From Bacillus sp. CHD6a (GTDB taxonomy: Bacteria > Bacillota > Bacilli > Bacillales > Bacillaceae_I), in NCBI RefSeq assembly GCF_001293645.1, contig NZ_LBMD01000003.1, positions 62,001 through 126,000 on the forward strand: a stretch of 64,000 bases of DNA. The letters run 5' to 3'. The stretch's first letter is position 1. Every line of letters begins with the position of its first letter. The notes below the pieces were generated by a model. It made no database searches, had not been told where the DNA came from, and was given only the letters and a program-made list of their open reading frames with translations. This document shows, in pieces, positions 42,660 to 50,933 of the stretch. Made by a program: the position numbers and the translations under genes.

Positions 42660-45465
42660 TGAGGCGTTATTAGCCAAATCAACTTATATGGAAGAACGGA
42701 ATCAATTTTTTTTACATGTAAAAATCCGTTCCTCCGTTTTGCCACCGTCGCGTTTTATCCCCCTTCTCTTTACATGGCATGAGGGATCCTATTTCGGTTC
42801 CATCCTAAATGAATCGACCTATGATGGTGTTACAGGAATTTTCTTGAATCCGAGTGACGCGCTTGAACTGTTTGCCAACAATACCGAGAACTCCTTTATT
42901 GAGTTGGAGTGGTGCGATCAATCGGAACAATATCGACTTATTGCGCCAACAGTTGCTGACCTGTTAAACGAAAGAGCCTTTCAACCGAGTTTTGCAGCAT
43001 GGCAGGAAGGCAAACTTTCCTTTGCTTTAACAAAAGAAGGACAGGAGATGATCGCACAAAATCCCCTCCTCCCTTCCTATGCAGGCAAAATGGAAGAATG
43101 GCTGGACGCGATAATGAAGGATTGGATGGATCGCAAGGAGGATGGGTATCTCCAGACCTACTGGATGGATTACACAAAAGACCCGAGGCAATTAGCAGCG
43201 GAAGGTTCACTGGTGGAGTATGTGGATGAAGAAGACTGGCTTCGAGACATTGGATGGACGAAAGATACCACCCCATTCAAGCTTGGCCTCCGCCTTTTAG
43301 AGCCTGAAAAAGGGGAACAAGACTGGAAGTTGGAAACCCTGCTGAAGGATAAAAAAACAGAAGAATTATTTGTGTGGGAACAAGACAGCCTCCCTCCTTC
43401 TTATAAAAAATACAAAAAAGAAGTGAATCGTGGATTTAAGAAGTGGCAGCAGCTGACTCCATCACTTTTTTCAAATGGACAGATTAGAAGTTATCTGACA
43501 GAAGAAGACGCATGGCGGTTTCTTGTAGATGGCAGCGAGAGATTGTTGGCGATTGGGAGCTTCATTTTTCTTCCGCCATGGTGGCAAGCCATCAAGGATT
43601 CTAAGATAAAAGTGAAAGCAAGAGTGAACAGTTCAAAGAAAGGCGGCGGCCATTCCCAATCTTTTGTTGGTTTGCAGTCCTTAGTTAATTTTGAATGGCG
43701 TTTTTCGACTCGCAATACGGAGCTTTCCGAAGAAGAGTTCCTTGCATTAGTAGAAGAGAACCGCCGCCTTGTACAGATTAAGGGCGAATGGGTCGTGTTG
43801 GATCCAGGGTTTATTGAAGAGATTAAACGGATGATGAAGCATGCAGAAGAGAACGGTATCCGAATGGAGGATCTGTTGAAAAGCAATGCAGCTGGAATGG
43901 GCGGTGAGTTTCCCGATGAAGTTGATGCGGGGGGAAGCTATTCGATCCAGGATATTTCCTATGAACTGACCGGATCTGCCGAGCGCTTGATTGAACAACT
44001 CTATCAAGGCAAGGACATCCCGCCTTTTGAGGTGCCTGAGACATTCAAAGGGGAGCTCAGACCATACCAAGAGCAAGGTGCAGCATGGCTGACCTTTTTA
44101 AGGGAGCATGGCTTCGGGGCTTGTCTTGCAGATGACATGGGACTCGGAAAAACCATCCAGCTTATCGCCTATTTCCTTTCATGCAAGGAAAAGGATCCGG
44201 AAGGTCCGCCTGTCCTCATTATTTGCCCTACTTCTGTCCTTGGAAACTGGCAAAAAGAACTGGAAAAATTCGCTCCAAGTTTGAATGTTATGTTGCATTA
44301 CGGACCTAATCGTGGCAAAGGGTCTATATTCCGAGAGGCTGTGTTGAATTCTGATGTGGTGTTGACATCCTATGCTATTTCTCACCTTGATGAAGAGGAA
44401 TTGGCAAGTGTCGGCTGGCGTACCATCTGCTTGGATGAAGCACAAAACATTAAGAACGCTGACACGAAGCAATCTCAGGCTGTTCGGAATTTAAGCGGTG
44501 GCCATCATATCGCCTTGACTGGTACCCCTATGGAAAACCGTCTGTCAGAACTATGGGCAATTTTTGATTTTATTAATCCAGGATACTTAGGGTCTTTAGG
44601 TTCCTTCCATAAGCAATTTGTGTTGGCGATTGAAAAGGATCAGGACAAAAAGAAGATTCAGCAATTGCAAATGCTTATTCAACCGTTCTTACTCCGTCGC
44701 ACGAAGCAGGATGAACAGGTAGCATTGAACCTCCCTGCCAAGCAGGAGCAAAAAGAATACTGTCCACTGACCATCGAGCAAGCTTCCATCTATGAACAGT
44801 TAGTAAAAGAAACTTTGGATAAGGTGGAAGAGTTAGGCGGTATCCAACGCCGTGGCCTTGTGTTGAAAATGCTTGGGCAGTTAAAGCAAGTCTGCGATCA
44901 TCCTGCCCTTTATCTAAAAGAGGAAACTCCCGATAATCTTTTGATGCGCTCCAGTAAAATGGAAAAGCTGGTGGAACTCGTCGAGCAGATTCGTTTACGC
45001 GGAGAAAGCTGCCTTATTTTCACCCAGTACATTTCCATGGGGAATATGATTATCGAAGCATTGGAATCTTCACTCGGAGAAAAAGGAAGATTTCTAAATG
45101 GTAGTGTTGTCAAAAAGGAACGTGATCAACTGATTGAAGATTTTCAGAACGGGGAATTTAATGTGTTGGTCCTTTCATTGAAGGCCGGCGGTACCGGACT
45201 GAACCTGACAGCCGCCAATCATGTAATCCATTATGACCGCTGGTGGAATCCAGCCGTGGAGAATCAGGCAACCGACAGAGCATACCGAATTGGCCAGAGC
45301 CGTTTTGTCCACGTCCATAAGTTTATTGCAACCGGTACGCTGGAGGAAAAAATTGATGCCATGATTGAATCCAAGCAAGCGCTGAACAATCAAATCATCA
45401 CGAGCGAAGGCTGGATTACGGAGCTTGATAATGAGGAATTGAGGGATTTGTTGACGTTGAGGTAA
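42652..45465 (+). CDS. ywqA: SNF2/RapA-type helicase (YwqA-like)
   Basis: DEAD/DEAH-related DNA translocase of the Swi2/Snf2 class, acting with the SWIM protein. 937 residues (922 in B. subtilis). An N-terminal helicase-associated region (about 1-440) precedes the ATPase core. Core motifs: LADDMGLGKTIQL, LTSYAISHLDEEELASVGWR, LDEAQNIKN, ALTGTPMENRLSELW, and the C-terminal lobe LSLKAGGTGLNLTAAN and DRAYRIGQSR. All motor motifs are intact. The biological role is not established. Confidence 0.93.
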   Translation: MINEALLAKSTYMEERNQFFLHVKIRSSVLPPSRFIPLLFTWHEGSYFGSILNESTYDGVTGIFLNPSDALELFANNTENSFIELEWCDQSEQYRLIAPTVADLLNERAFQPSFAAWQEGKLSFALTKEGQEMIAQNPLLPSYAGKMEEWLDAIMKDWMDRKEDGYLQTYWMDYTKDPRQLAAEGSLVEYVDEEDWLRDIGWTKDTTPFKLGLRLLEPEKGEQDWKLETLLKDKKTEELFVWEQDSLPPSYKKYKKEVNRGFKKWQQLTPSLFSNGQIRSYLTEEDAWRFLVDGSERLLAIGSFIFLPPWWQAIKDSKIKVKARVNSSKKGGGHSQSFVGLQSLVNFEWRFSTRNTELSEEEFLALVEENRRLVQIKGEWVVLDPGFIEEIKRMMKHAEENGIRMEDLLKSNAAGMGGEFPDEVDAGGSYSIQDISYELTGSAERLIEQLYQGKDIPPFEVPETFKGELRPYQEQGAAWLTFLREHGFGACLADDMGLGKTIQLIAYFLSCKEKDPEGPPVLIICPTSVLGNWQKELEKFAPSLNVMLHYGPNRGKGSIFREAVLNSDVVLTSYAISHLDEEELASVGWRTICLDEAQNIKNADTKQSQAVRNLSGGHHIALTGTPMENRLSELWAIFDFINPGYLGSLGSFHKQFVLAIEKDQDKKKIQQLQMLIQPFLLRRTKQDEQVALNLPAKQEQKEYCPLTIEQASIYEQLVKETLDKVEELGGIQRRGLVLKMLGQLKQVCDHPALYLKEETPDNLLMRSSKMEKLVELVEQIRLRGESCLIFTQYISMGNMIIEALESSLGEKGRFLNGSVVKKERDQLIEDFQNGEFNVLVLSLKAGGTGLNLTAANHVIHYDRWWNPAVENQATDRAYRIGQSRFVHVHKFIATGTLEEKIDAMIESKQALNNQIITSEGWITELDNEELRDLLTLR

Positions 45466-45477
45466 TGGGATTGGAAG

Positions 45478-45518
45478 AAGCGCAGCACCCATCTACAAAG
45501 ATGAGTCTGCGCTTTTTT
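45478..45518. terminator. Terminator between ywqA-like and VanZ genes
   Basis: AAGCGCAG/CTGCGCTT outer stem and CATCT/AGATG inner stem, followed by TTTTTT. It overlaps the last codons of the converging VanZ gene. Confidence 0.8.
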
Positions 45519-46023
45519 GTTTTGACTCTTTACGATTTTTTTTAACGTAGGTGGACAGGAAACCCGTTATAATACCTTTTAATCCTCCCATTCCATCCAA
45601 CCAAACATCTGCCCACTGGCCACTGCGGTTTGGATGGTGAAATTGCAAAAACTCATCCAGCATCGCAATAACAAGCAGAATAGATAGACTGAACAGAAAC
45701 ACTCTCCAATACTTTCTCCCTAAAGAACTGGCAAAATACCGGACAAGCAAATAACCAAGAACACTATAAAAAAACAGGTGCGCTCCTTTTCGAAAAAGGA
45801 ATTCCACAAACTGATAGCCTCCCATATTGTCTACACTCAATTGGTTATTCACATAAGGAATCTCCACTCCCGAGAGTACAGCAACAATATGCTCCTCTGC
45901 CACAAGCATTCGCAAATATGGCCTGATATCCTGTTCTGCATAGGACATGGAAGACAAATAGAACAATATGACAGTCCAACCAAAGGCAAGAAACAGATAA
46001 TATAGAATCCTCTTATTTCTCAT
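45493..46023 (-). CDS. VanZ-family membrane protein
   Basis: VanZ-like integral membrane protein; the founding member gives low-level teicoplanin resistance but most relatives have no known role. From ATG 46023, 176 residues with about four membrane helices, the FLFRKGAHLFFYSVLGYLLV block near 77 and AMLDEFLQFHHPNRSGQWADVWLD near 120, which hold the conserved Arg/Lys/His and Glu residues of the family. A GTG at 46035 is an alternative start. GGTGGTGG precedes 46023 and is part of an inverted repeat. Confidence 0.87.
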   Translation of the reverse strand: MRNKRILYYLFLAFGWTVILFYLSSMSYAEQDIRPYLRMLVAEEHIVAVLSGVEIPYVNNQLSVDNMGGYQFVEFLFRKGAHLFFYSVLGYLLVRYFASSLGRKYWRVFLFSLSILLVIAMLDEFLQFHHPNRSGQWADVWLDGMGGLKGIITGFLSTYVKKNRKESKQKSADSSL

Positions 46024-46032
46024 ATGAGCCAC

Positions 46033-46079
46033 CACCGTAATTGAGTTAGAAGCAAAAAAAATTCCACTTAATTACGGTG
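46033..46079 (-). promoter_or_regulatory. Leader hairpin covering the VanZ ribosome site
   Basis: CACCGTAATT (46033-46042) and AATTACGGTG (46070-46079) are perfect inverted repeats 27 bases apart. On the minus-strand transcript the right arm of the stem contains the GGTG of the Shine-Dalgarno for VanZ, so a folded leader would hide it. Confidence 0.55.
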
Positions 46080-46107
46080 TGTCCTAACTAGGCATGCCTT
46101 ATACCCA

Positions 46108-46602
46108 TCAACTAAAATTCTTACTGGTCACTCCTCGTCTAGATTGCTTTAAACTTAGATAGGCGGTTTTCCCTTTGTATTTCACAAAAATCCTTTGTAA
46201 TAACCCTTCTACTAAATCTTGACAGACTTGTTCCGGACATTCTAACTTTAAGAAGGCTTTACGTTGTCTGTACCAGGCGTAAGAAGAAATATCAAGTTGA
46301 TAGCTTGGGAGGTTGATGGTTACAGAAATAATCCTTTTATCTGCATAAGAGCGAAAGTGCAGTTCAACAGATTGGTTGGAACTTGTTGAAATGCAGCGCC
46401 AATTACCATTCTTAATCGATTCCTCTTTAGAAATTTCCAATGCATCAAAGAAAGAGGACCTGGGTGCTGATGAATAGTCATCCATTGGCTCTTTTATATA
46501 AATAAAATAATCTTGCCCATCTTGATTCTGACCTTCCGTACCAGGAAGGAAACTTATCGTAGTTAACTTAAAATCAGCCACATCCATCACTCCCTCTTTC
46601 AT
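46108..46602 (-). CDS. Hypothetical protein
   Basis: Not recognised. 164 residues, no signal peptide or membrane helix; probably a small alpha/beta protein with strands such as RIISVTINLPSYQLDI near 90-105. The start is firm (TAGGAGGAG eight bases upstream). It is divergent from the XRE regulator with the twin operator between them, so it may be a target of that regulator. Confidence 0.65.
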   Translation of the reverse strand: MKEGVMDVADFKLTTISFLPGTEGQNQDGQDYFIYIKEPMDDYSSAPRSSFFDALEISKEESIKNGNWRCISTSSNQSVELHFRSYADKRIISVTINLPSYQLDISSYAWYRQRKAFLKLECPEQVCQDLVEGLLQRIFVKYKGKTAYLSLKQSRRGVTSKNFS

Positions 46603-46731
46603 CTTTCACTCCTCCTAATTATAGATAATTTTACTTTTTATAGAAAATATAGGAAAATAGATGATTCTTTGTGTTTCTCTGGGTATTCTTTCCTATTCTC
46701 AATCATTCTCTTTATTTTGCAATATTCGACA

Positions 46732-46778
46732 TTGTTCCGTTTAAGAACATTAAGTAACCTTGTTCCGGACGAGAACAA
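46732..46778. promoter_or_regulatory. Twin operator TTGTTC-N7-GAACAA
   Basis: First site TTGTTC (46732) with GAACAT after seven bases; second, perfect, TTGTTC (46760-46765), seven bases, GAACAA (46773-46778). Centres are 28 bp apart. Between the divergent hypothetical gene (46108) and XRE gene (46837), suggesting autoregulation and control of both. Confidence 0.65.
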
Positions 46779-46836
46779 CCACTCCCTCTCTTTTCCATTA
46801 CGTTAAAAGAAATGCGGAAAAGAGGCAGGAGATATG

Positions 46837-47235
46837 ATGAACACGTCCTTTTTAGCGAGAAACATTAAACACCTTCGTAATCAGAAGAACTGGTCGCAAC
46901 AAGATCTTGCCGATCGCCTGAACAGGGTGCACGGTACCATCAGTAAATGGGAGACTGAAAAGGAAGTCCCACCTATAGAAACACTCATAGAACTAAGTAA
47001 ATTTTTTGAGATTTCTATTGATTACCTGGTAGGTAACCACTACGAACAAGAACATTATGTAAAAGAATTTAACCAACTCTATCAAATTAATCAACATGAT
47101 GAAGAACTGATGCACATTGTGGACTATTTGAAGCAACACCCCAATTTTAAAGACATCCTACATAAGTACACCCACATGAGCATTACAGATAGAAAAGTGA
47201 TGGAAGACATCTTGGGTATCTATGTCCATAAGTGA
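46837..47235 (+). CDS. XRE-family transcriptional regulator
   Basis: DNA-binding regulator, 132 residues from the second Met (46837); AGGAG lies too close to the first Met at 46834 to favour it. N-terminal helix-turn-helix about 9-62: IKHLRNQKNWSQQDLADRL, TISKWETEKEVPPIETLIEL and FFEISIDYLVG, the classic Cro/C1 layout. The C-terminal part is helical and acidic (DEELMHIVDYLKQHPNFKDI), probably for dimerisation. Two inverted repeats upstream likely are its operator. Confidence 0.88.
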   Translation: MNTSFLARNIKHLRNQKNWSQQDLADRLNRVHGTISKWETEKEVPPIETLIELSKFFEISIDYLVGNHYEQEHYVKEFNQLYQINQHDEELMHIVDYLKQHPNFKDILHKYTHMSITDRKVMEDILGIYVHK

Positions 47236-47361
47236 ATTTGGGCAAAAAAAGCCAACCCTCGTAAAGGCTGGCACCAAGGAATGGAGAACAAAGAGGCAAA
47301 TCTTCTCTCTAGAGGAACCAAGAGGGCTTATCCTCTGCAAATTGCTGATAAGCAAAAAAAG

Positions 47362-47394
47362 AAAGGCAGCTTGTTTCCGCAAGTTGCCTTTTTC
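47362..47394. terminator. Terminator between XRE gene and ssbB
   Basis: AAAGGCAGCTTG / CAAGTTGCCTTT (one G-U) with six-base loop and T run. The rest of the 265-bp gap holds weaker hairpins and no convincing gene. Confidence 0.8.
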
Positions 47395-47500
47395 AGAAAG
47401 GCTAAAGCAAATATGGGAGGGGAGCCCTTTGCTTTATAGGTAAAATATAGATTGCTTGATACAATTGAATGTTCATTGGGATGACCTTACATGACTTTAG

Positions 47501-48052
47501 CTACACTCCCACCTTTTCAGGCGTTAAAGGTTGTGTCGCGAAATCTGGGAATTCTGATGTTCTCTGAGACGAGTGGTTAGCATGCGGTTGATTTTGGTGA
47601 TGTTCAATTTGTCTGTTTTCCTGTGGAGGCTGGGACTGTTCCCAACGCTGCACCTCTATACGGTCTTGATTTGTTGTCGAATCCTGTTTTTCTGGATACG
47701 GTGGAATCGGTGGTACAGAAGGCTTTTCCTCCTTCTTTTTTTCAAGGAAACGCACATTATCCACCACCACATCGGTAACAAAAACTGTCGTTCCATCCTT
47801 TGATTCATATCGACTAGTCTGTATCCTACCTGTGACTGCCACAAGTGCACCTTTTCGACAATAATTTGCAGTCGTCTCAGCAATACCTCTCCACGCCGTG
47901 CAAGAGACAAAGTCAGCCTCATAAACACCTTCCTGATTTTTAAAGTTGCGATTTACAGCAAGTCTGAAACTTGCCACAGGAGTTCCATCACTCGTATAAC
48001 GCAGATCAGGGTCCTTCACCATCCGACCAATCAGCACCACTTCGTTAATCAC
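47501..48052 (-). CDS. ssbB: Single-stranded DNA-binding protein, SsbB-type, with odd tail
   Basis: OB-fold protein coating single-stranded DNA; the gene placed near ywpF in B. subtilis is ssbB (ywpH), used in competence. 183 residues from GTG, AAAGGAGGG upstream. Residues 1-105 are a typical SSB OB fold (INEVVLIGRMVKDPDLRYT, VAVTGRIQTSRYE). Residues 106-183 form a Pro/Gln/His-rich tail ending PLTPEKVGV, without the acidic DDDIPF-type tip that recruits partners. B. subtilis SsbB is 113 residues and lacks any tail. An AAAA-N5-TTTT ComK-like half site is at 48160-48172. Confidence 0.9.
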   Translation of the reverse strand: MINEVVLIGRMVKDPDLRYTSDGTPVASFRLAVNRNFKNQEGVYEADFVSCTAWRGIAETTANYCRKGALVAVTGRIQTSRYESKDGTTVFVTDVVVDNVRFLEKKKEEKPSVPPIPPYPEKQDSTTNQDRIEVQRWEQSQPPQENRQIEHHQNQPHANHSSQRTSEFPDFATQPLTPEKVGV

Positions 48053-48159
48053 TATTCTCCCTCCTTTTTCTACAAATTTCGTGTTGCTCCGTTATCATAA
48101 CTGCTTAGTTAAAGTAGGTAAAATGAAGGTTTTCCGTTTTTGAGGCGATAAATTAAAGG

Positions 48160-48172
48160 AAAATTAGATTTT
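48160..48172 (-). promoter_or_regulatory. Possible ComK half-site upstream of ssbB
   Basis: AAAATTAGATTTT fits AAAA-N5-TTTT exactly. Partner boxes with one mismatch are at 48121-48133 and 48184-48196, but the gaps of 26 and 11 bases do not equal the usual 8, 18 or 31. Weak. Confidence 0.3.
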
Positions 48173-48289
48173 CCTCTAAGGGAATAATCTTGTTTTAGTG
48201 AGTGGGCTAGTTGTCGAAAAATGAAATTAGGCTTATGAGAGATTTTTTTCTCGTCTTGTCTTAGGAGAAGGTATCTTTCCTTGTGCTTA

Positions 48290-48298
48290 TGTTATAAT
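48290..48298 (+). promoter_or_regulatory. Extended -10 promoter of ywpF
   Basis: TGTTATAAT, a TG-N-TATAAT extended -10, lies about 70 bases before the ywpF ATG; no clear -35. Confidence 0.5.
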
Positions 48299-48368
48299 AA
48301 GACAAAATATTGGTACAGGTCATGGCGGTTGCAAGGTACCCCAAAAATTTACCCGTTGGAGGAAAATC

Positions 48369-48797
48369 ATGAAAACGTTCAAACTTGTTGCACTATCCCT
48401 CGTAAATGGCGAAGAAGTTGAACAGCTGGATTTACAAGACGGATTAATTATCAATAGAGAGTACGGAAAAGAAAATTGGCTGATTGAAGCATTGCTGCCA
48501 AAAAGCGAGCCGGAAAAATATGAAGGATTCCGCGATAATGAAGAAATGCTTCATGTTCAAGCGACCATCTCAAAATCCACAAATGACCCAGCTTCCTTTG
48601 AGGTCGTCGTCCGCCAAGTAGCCGTGATGGAAGACAAAATGAGCATCCTGTTTGAAGGCGAGCTCTTTCGAAAAAACTCCAACTACCACGAAAAGCTGCT
48701 GGAGCGACTAGTGCGAGAAGGCTACACCGGTGACGATCTTGTAGATGCGTTCAAAAACAAAGTAAAAGAAAAACCGGTGCTTGAGAAGAGTAAATGA
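48369..48797 (+). CDS. ywpF: YwpF-like protein
   Basis: Conserved Bacillus protein of unknown function. 142 residues starting MKTFKLVALSLVNGEEVEQ, with beta-rich N-terminal two-thirds and a helical lysine-rich C-terminus (VREGYTGDDLVDAFKNKVK). ATG preceded by GGAGGAAAA. It is divergent from ssbB, the same neighbourhood as ywpF/ywpH in B. subtilis. Confidence 0.85.
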   Translation: MKTFKLVALSLVNGEEVEQLDLQDGLIINREYGKENWLIEALLPKSEPEKYEGFRDNEEMLHVQATISKSTNDPASFEVVVRQVAVMEDKMSILFEGELFRKNSNYHEKLLERLVREGYTGDDLVDAFKNKVKEKPVLEKSK

Positions 48798-48829
48798 TAA
48801 TGGTTAATGGTTTAGTTTGATAAAGCGAT

Positions 48830-48881
48830 AAAGAGGGGTCTGACCCGCTGTGCGTTAATGCACTAAAGAGGGGTCTGACCC
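48830..48881. repeat. Two copies of a GGGTCTGACCC palindrome
   Basis: AAAGAGGGGTCTGACCC occurs at 48830-48846 and 48865-48881. The palindrome GGGTC-T-GACCC recurs at 55577 (other strand) and 63591. These lie after gene ends but lack a T run. Confidence 0.75.
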
Positions 48882-48934
48882 TTTTCGCGTTTAGCCTTTG
48901 TTTCCGGAGTCATGTTAGGTGGTTGTGAGGCAAA

Positions 48935-49175
48935 TGTCCGAAGTTTTGCTGATTTTGACCGAAGTTCTCCGAAAGTTGACCGAATATTTTGCGAAGTTGA
49001 CCGAAGTTTTCATATAGTTGACCGAACGAATTTTTCAAATGGCCGAACCCCACCTGGAATTTGACTGAACTAGCTAAATGATTGACCGAACCTCGTGGAA
49101 AAAGAGTGTTAAATTGTCCAAAGCCCTCCTAAGATTGTCCGAACACTATACAAAGCACGGAAAGTCATCCAAAAG
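48935..49175. repeat. Helically phased TTGACCGAA array
   Basis: CCGAA or a close variant occurs at 48938, 48959, 48969, 48980, 49001, 49022, 49043, 49065, 49086, 49118, 49139 and 49169. Steps are 21, 10, 11, 21, 21, 21, 22, 21, 32, 21 and 30 bases, all near multiples of 10.5. The core TTG(A/T)CC(A/G)AA is conserved while the intervening 11-12 bases differ in every unit. This and the palindromes fill the 429-bp gap between ywpF and the sortase. Confidence 0.85.
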
Positions 49176-49226
49176 TCACTCATCTAGACATAATTTCACA
49201 CAGAAAACGCTGCTCAACCTCTCGAC

Positions 49227-49853
49227 TCATCTACTTGGCGCATGCTCTCCCACGGCTTCCTCATCTACCCTACCAATAAACTCCGCCTCTACCACATATC
49301 GCTCAGGCGCACTACCTATAAACGTAAAAGGATAGCAAGTTGTTATCGTCAATACCTCCCGAGGCCTCGGGACCACTACCGATGTATCTTCTTTGTCTAC
49401 CACCCTAATTCTTCCAATCTTATAAGTGTACAAACTACCTTCAAATCTAACCAGAACCTTATCGCCTATCTTAAGTTCCCCAAGCCTCCTAAAAACCGTA
49501 TCCCTATGACCTGAAAACACGATGTTTCCCCCATCCCCAGGTAAAAGCGTCCCGGGAATATGTCCTACACCCCTTACAAGCTCTTTTTCTGACACGCCAT
49601 GAAATACTGGAATACTTATCTCTAAAACAGGAAAATACACTTCGCCAATTTGCTCTCCAACGGCAATAGCAACTGTCTGAAACTCTGTCAAATCCTCACG
49701 TAAAGGTAATTTTTCAACCGGTCCACGTTCCAACTTCGCCCGATCTTCCACCGCCGAAACTCCCTGCCAATACAAAAGGCCGCTTCCAACAAACAAAGCA
49801 GCCCCCGTCACCATCACCATCCAAAGTACAACTACCAAATAACGTTCCCGCAT
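49227..49853 (-). CDS. Class D sortase
   Basis: Wall-anchoring transpeptidase. 208 residues: membrane helix about 5-28, then the sortase barrel with His116 (SGHRDTVF), Cys173 (TTCYPF) and Arg185 (APERYVV). It starts three bases after its presumed substrate gene with only AGGGCG as ribosome site, so translation is likely coupled. Class D sortases recognise LPNTA-type signals; the neighbour carries MPDTA. Confidence 0.92.
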   Translation of the reverse strand: MRERYLVVVLWMVMVTGAALFVGSGLLYWQGVSAVEDRAKLERGPVEKLPLREDLTEFQTVAIAVGEQIGEVYFPVLEISIPVFHGVSEKELVRGVGHIPGTLLPGDGGNIVFSGHRDTVFRRLGELKIGDKVLVRFEGSLYTYKIGRIRVVDKEDTSVVVPRPREVLTITTCYPFTFIGSAPERYVVEAEFIGRVDEEAVGEHAPSR

Positions 49854-49856
49854 GGC

Positions 49857-50789
49857 CTACGCCCTGCGGAACTTTCTCACACCAAGCGTCATACCAGCCA
49901 ATCCTACCAAGCACAATCCTATCAGCATCCCTAGTCCATAAACAGAAGCAGTATCAGGCATTCTATTGGTATAAAGCTCATCACTCATTTTTACTCCAAC
50001 CTGACCTAAATGAATGAGCTCCTTTCCTGTAGCCTGCACATAGGAAGGCGATACAATTTGCTCATCCATCACTGCTGAAGCAAGAAGCGCACCCTCTCCA
50101 TCAAAAATGTCTAAATGAACTTCCTTCCCTTCCAACCATCCAGGCTGCATTAGCGCTTCTTGTGACACCTTTACCCGGCTACCATCCTCTACATGAAGAT
50201 CCGCCTCCACTCTAAATACTTCCATGAACTCTGTCCAAAGGGAAAACACTTTTTCAACGGAATTGGGTTCTTCCTTCAACATGCCTTGCAATCTTTCAAG
50301 CTCTTCCGCTAACACATCTTTTGGTAAGCTTAAAATATGCTGGAAGATTTGCCGTGCTTCTTCCGCTTCGAATCCCATGGACACTAGAAAGTCTTCCGCG
50401 CGAGCCACTTCTTCTTCGTGGGTCATATAGAAGTCAACTGCAATCTCCAAGTCCTCAATGAACGTATAATCCTGCACCTTTTCCCCAAAACGAGACAAAA
50501 GGACCTCTAGTTCTTCTTTCGTCAAATCATAGGTTTCAAGCATAACAAGAAGGTTCTCCTCATTGATTGGAGTCCCAAGCTCATCACGAAGATGTTTAAT
50601 GTCCTTGAAATCTTCCAAACCGACCTCATAAAACGTCAAATACTTATCAAGGTCCTTCCTCGTCCAACCGATTTCCTCTAAGTAGGAATCCACTTCTTCC
50701 TCTTTTGGTGCCGCCGTCGCATTAAATGGGGAAAAGAATAGTGTCGAGCCTATTACAAACGCACAAACAACCAACATAAACCGCTGCAT
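49857..50789 (-). CDS. Processed acidic surface protein with sortase tail
   Basis: Secreted, wall-anchored protein. 310 residues: signal peptide (about 1-27, cut near TAA), a very acidic helical region 30-220 of repeated helix hairpins (EEEVDSYLEEIGWTRKDLDK, LETYDLTKEELEVLLSRFG), a beta segment, then MPDTA, a hydrophobic helix and the basic tail KFRRA. Fits the acidic surface protein family associated with class D sortase. RBS AGGAGGC. The sorting pentapeptide has Met where Leu is usual. Confidence 0.87.
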   Translation of the reverse strand: MQRFMLVVCAFVIGSTLFFSPFNATAAPKEEEVDSYLEEIGWTRKDLDKYLTFYEVGLEDFKDIKHLRDELGTPINEENLLVMLETYDLTKEELEVLLSRFGEKVQDYTFIEDLEIAVDFYMTHEEEVARAEDFLVSMGFEAEEARQIFQHILSLPKDVLAEELERLQGMLKEEPNSVEKVFSLWTEFMEVFRVEADLHVEDGSRVKVSQEALMQPGWLEGKEVHLDIFDGEGALLASAVMDEQIVSPSYVQATGKELIHLGQVGVKMSDELYTNRMPDTASVYGLGMLIGLCLVGLAGMTLGVRKFRRA

Positions 50790-50884
50790 CTTTCATGCCT
50801 CCTATTTATCGTTACACTTTTTTAGTAGCATGCGCATGCACGGAAAATTTATGCAGAAAAATAGTCCTTTGATTAAATGAAAAA

Positions 50885-50926
50885 AGCACCCAAATCTCCC
50901 GAAATTAGTGGGGAAAATCAGATGCT
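50885..50926 (-). terminator. Terminator after the SEC-C gene
   Basis: Long stem on the minus strand pairing 50911-50926 with 50885-50900 (several G-U pairs), nine to ten base loop, then TTTTTT. Eight bases after the stop codon. Confidence 0.75.
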
Positions 50927-50933
50927 CATACTA

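Noticed and set aside
42938-43276. Antisense ORFs within the ywqA-like helicase
   Set aside because: Shadow frames of a well-supported gene; no ribosome site or domain.
47222-47443. ORF of 73 residues after the XRE gene
   Set aside because: Overlaps the XRE stop and runs through a strong terminator hairpin.
48121-48196. Full ComK-binding site upstream of ssbB
   Set aside because: Only one exact AAAA-N5-TTTT box; gaps to the imperfect boxes do not fit the required spacing, so listed only as a weak half-site.
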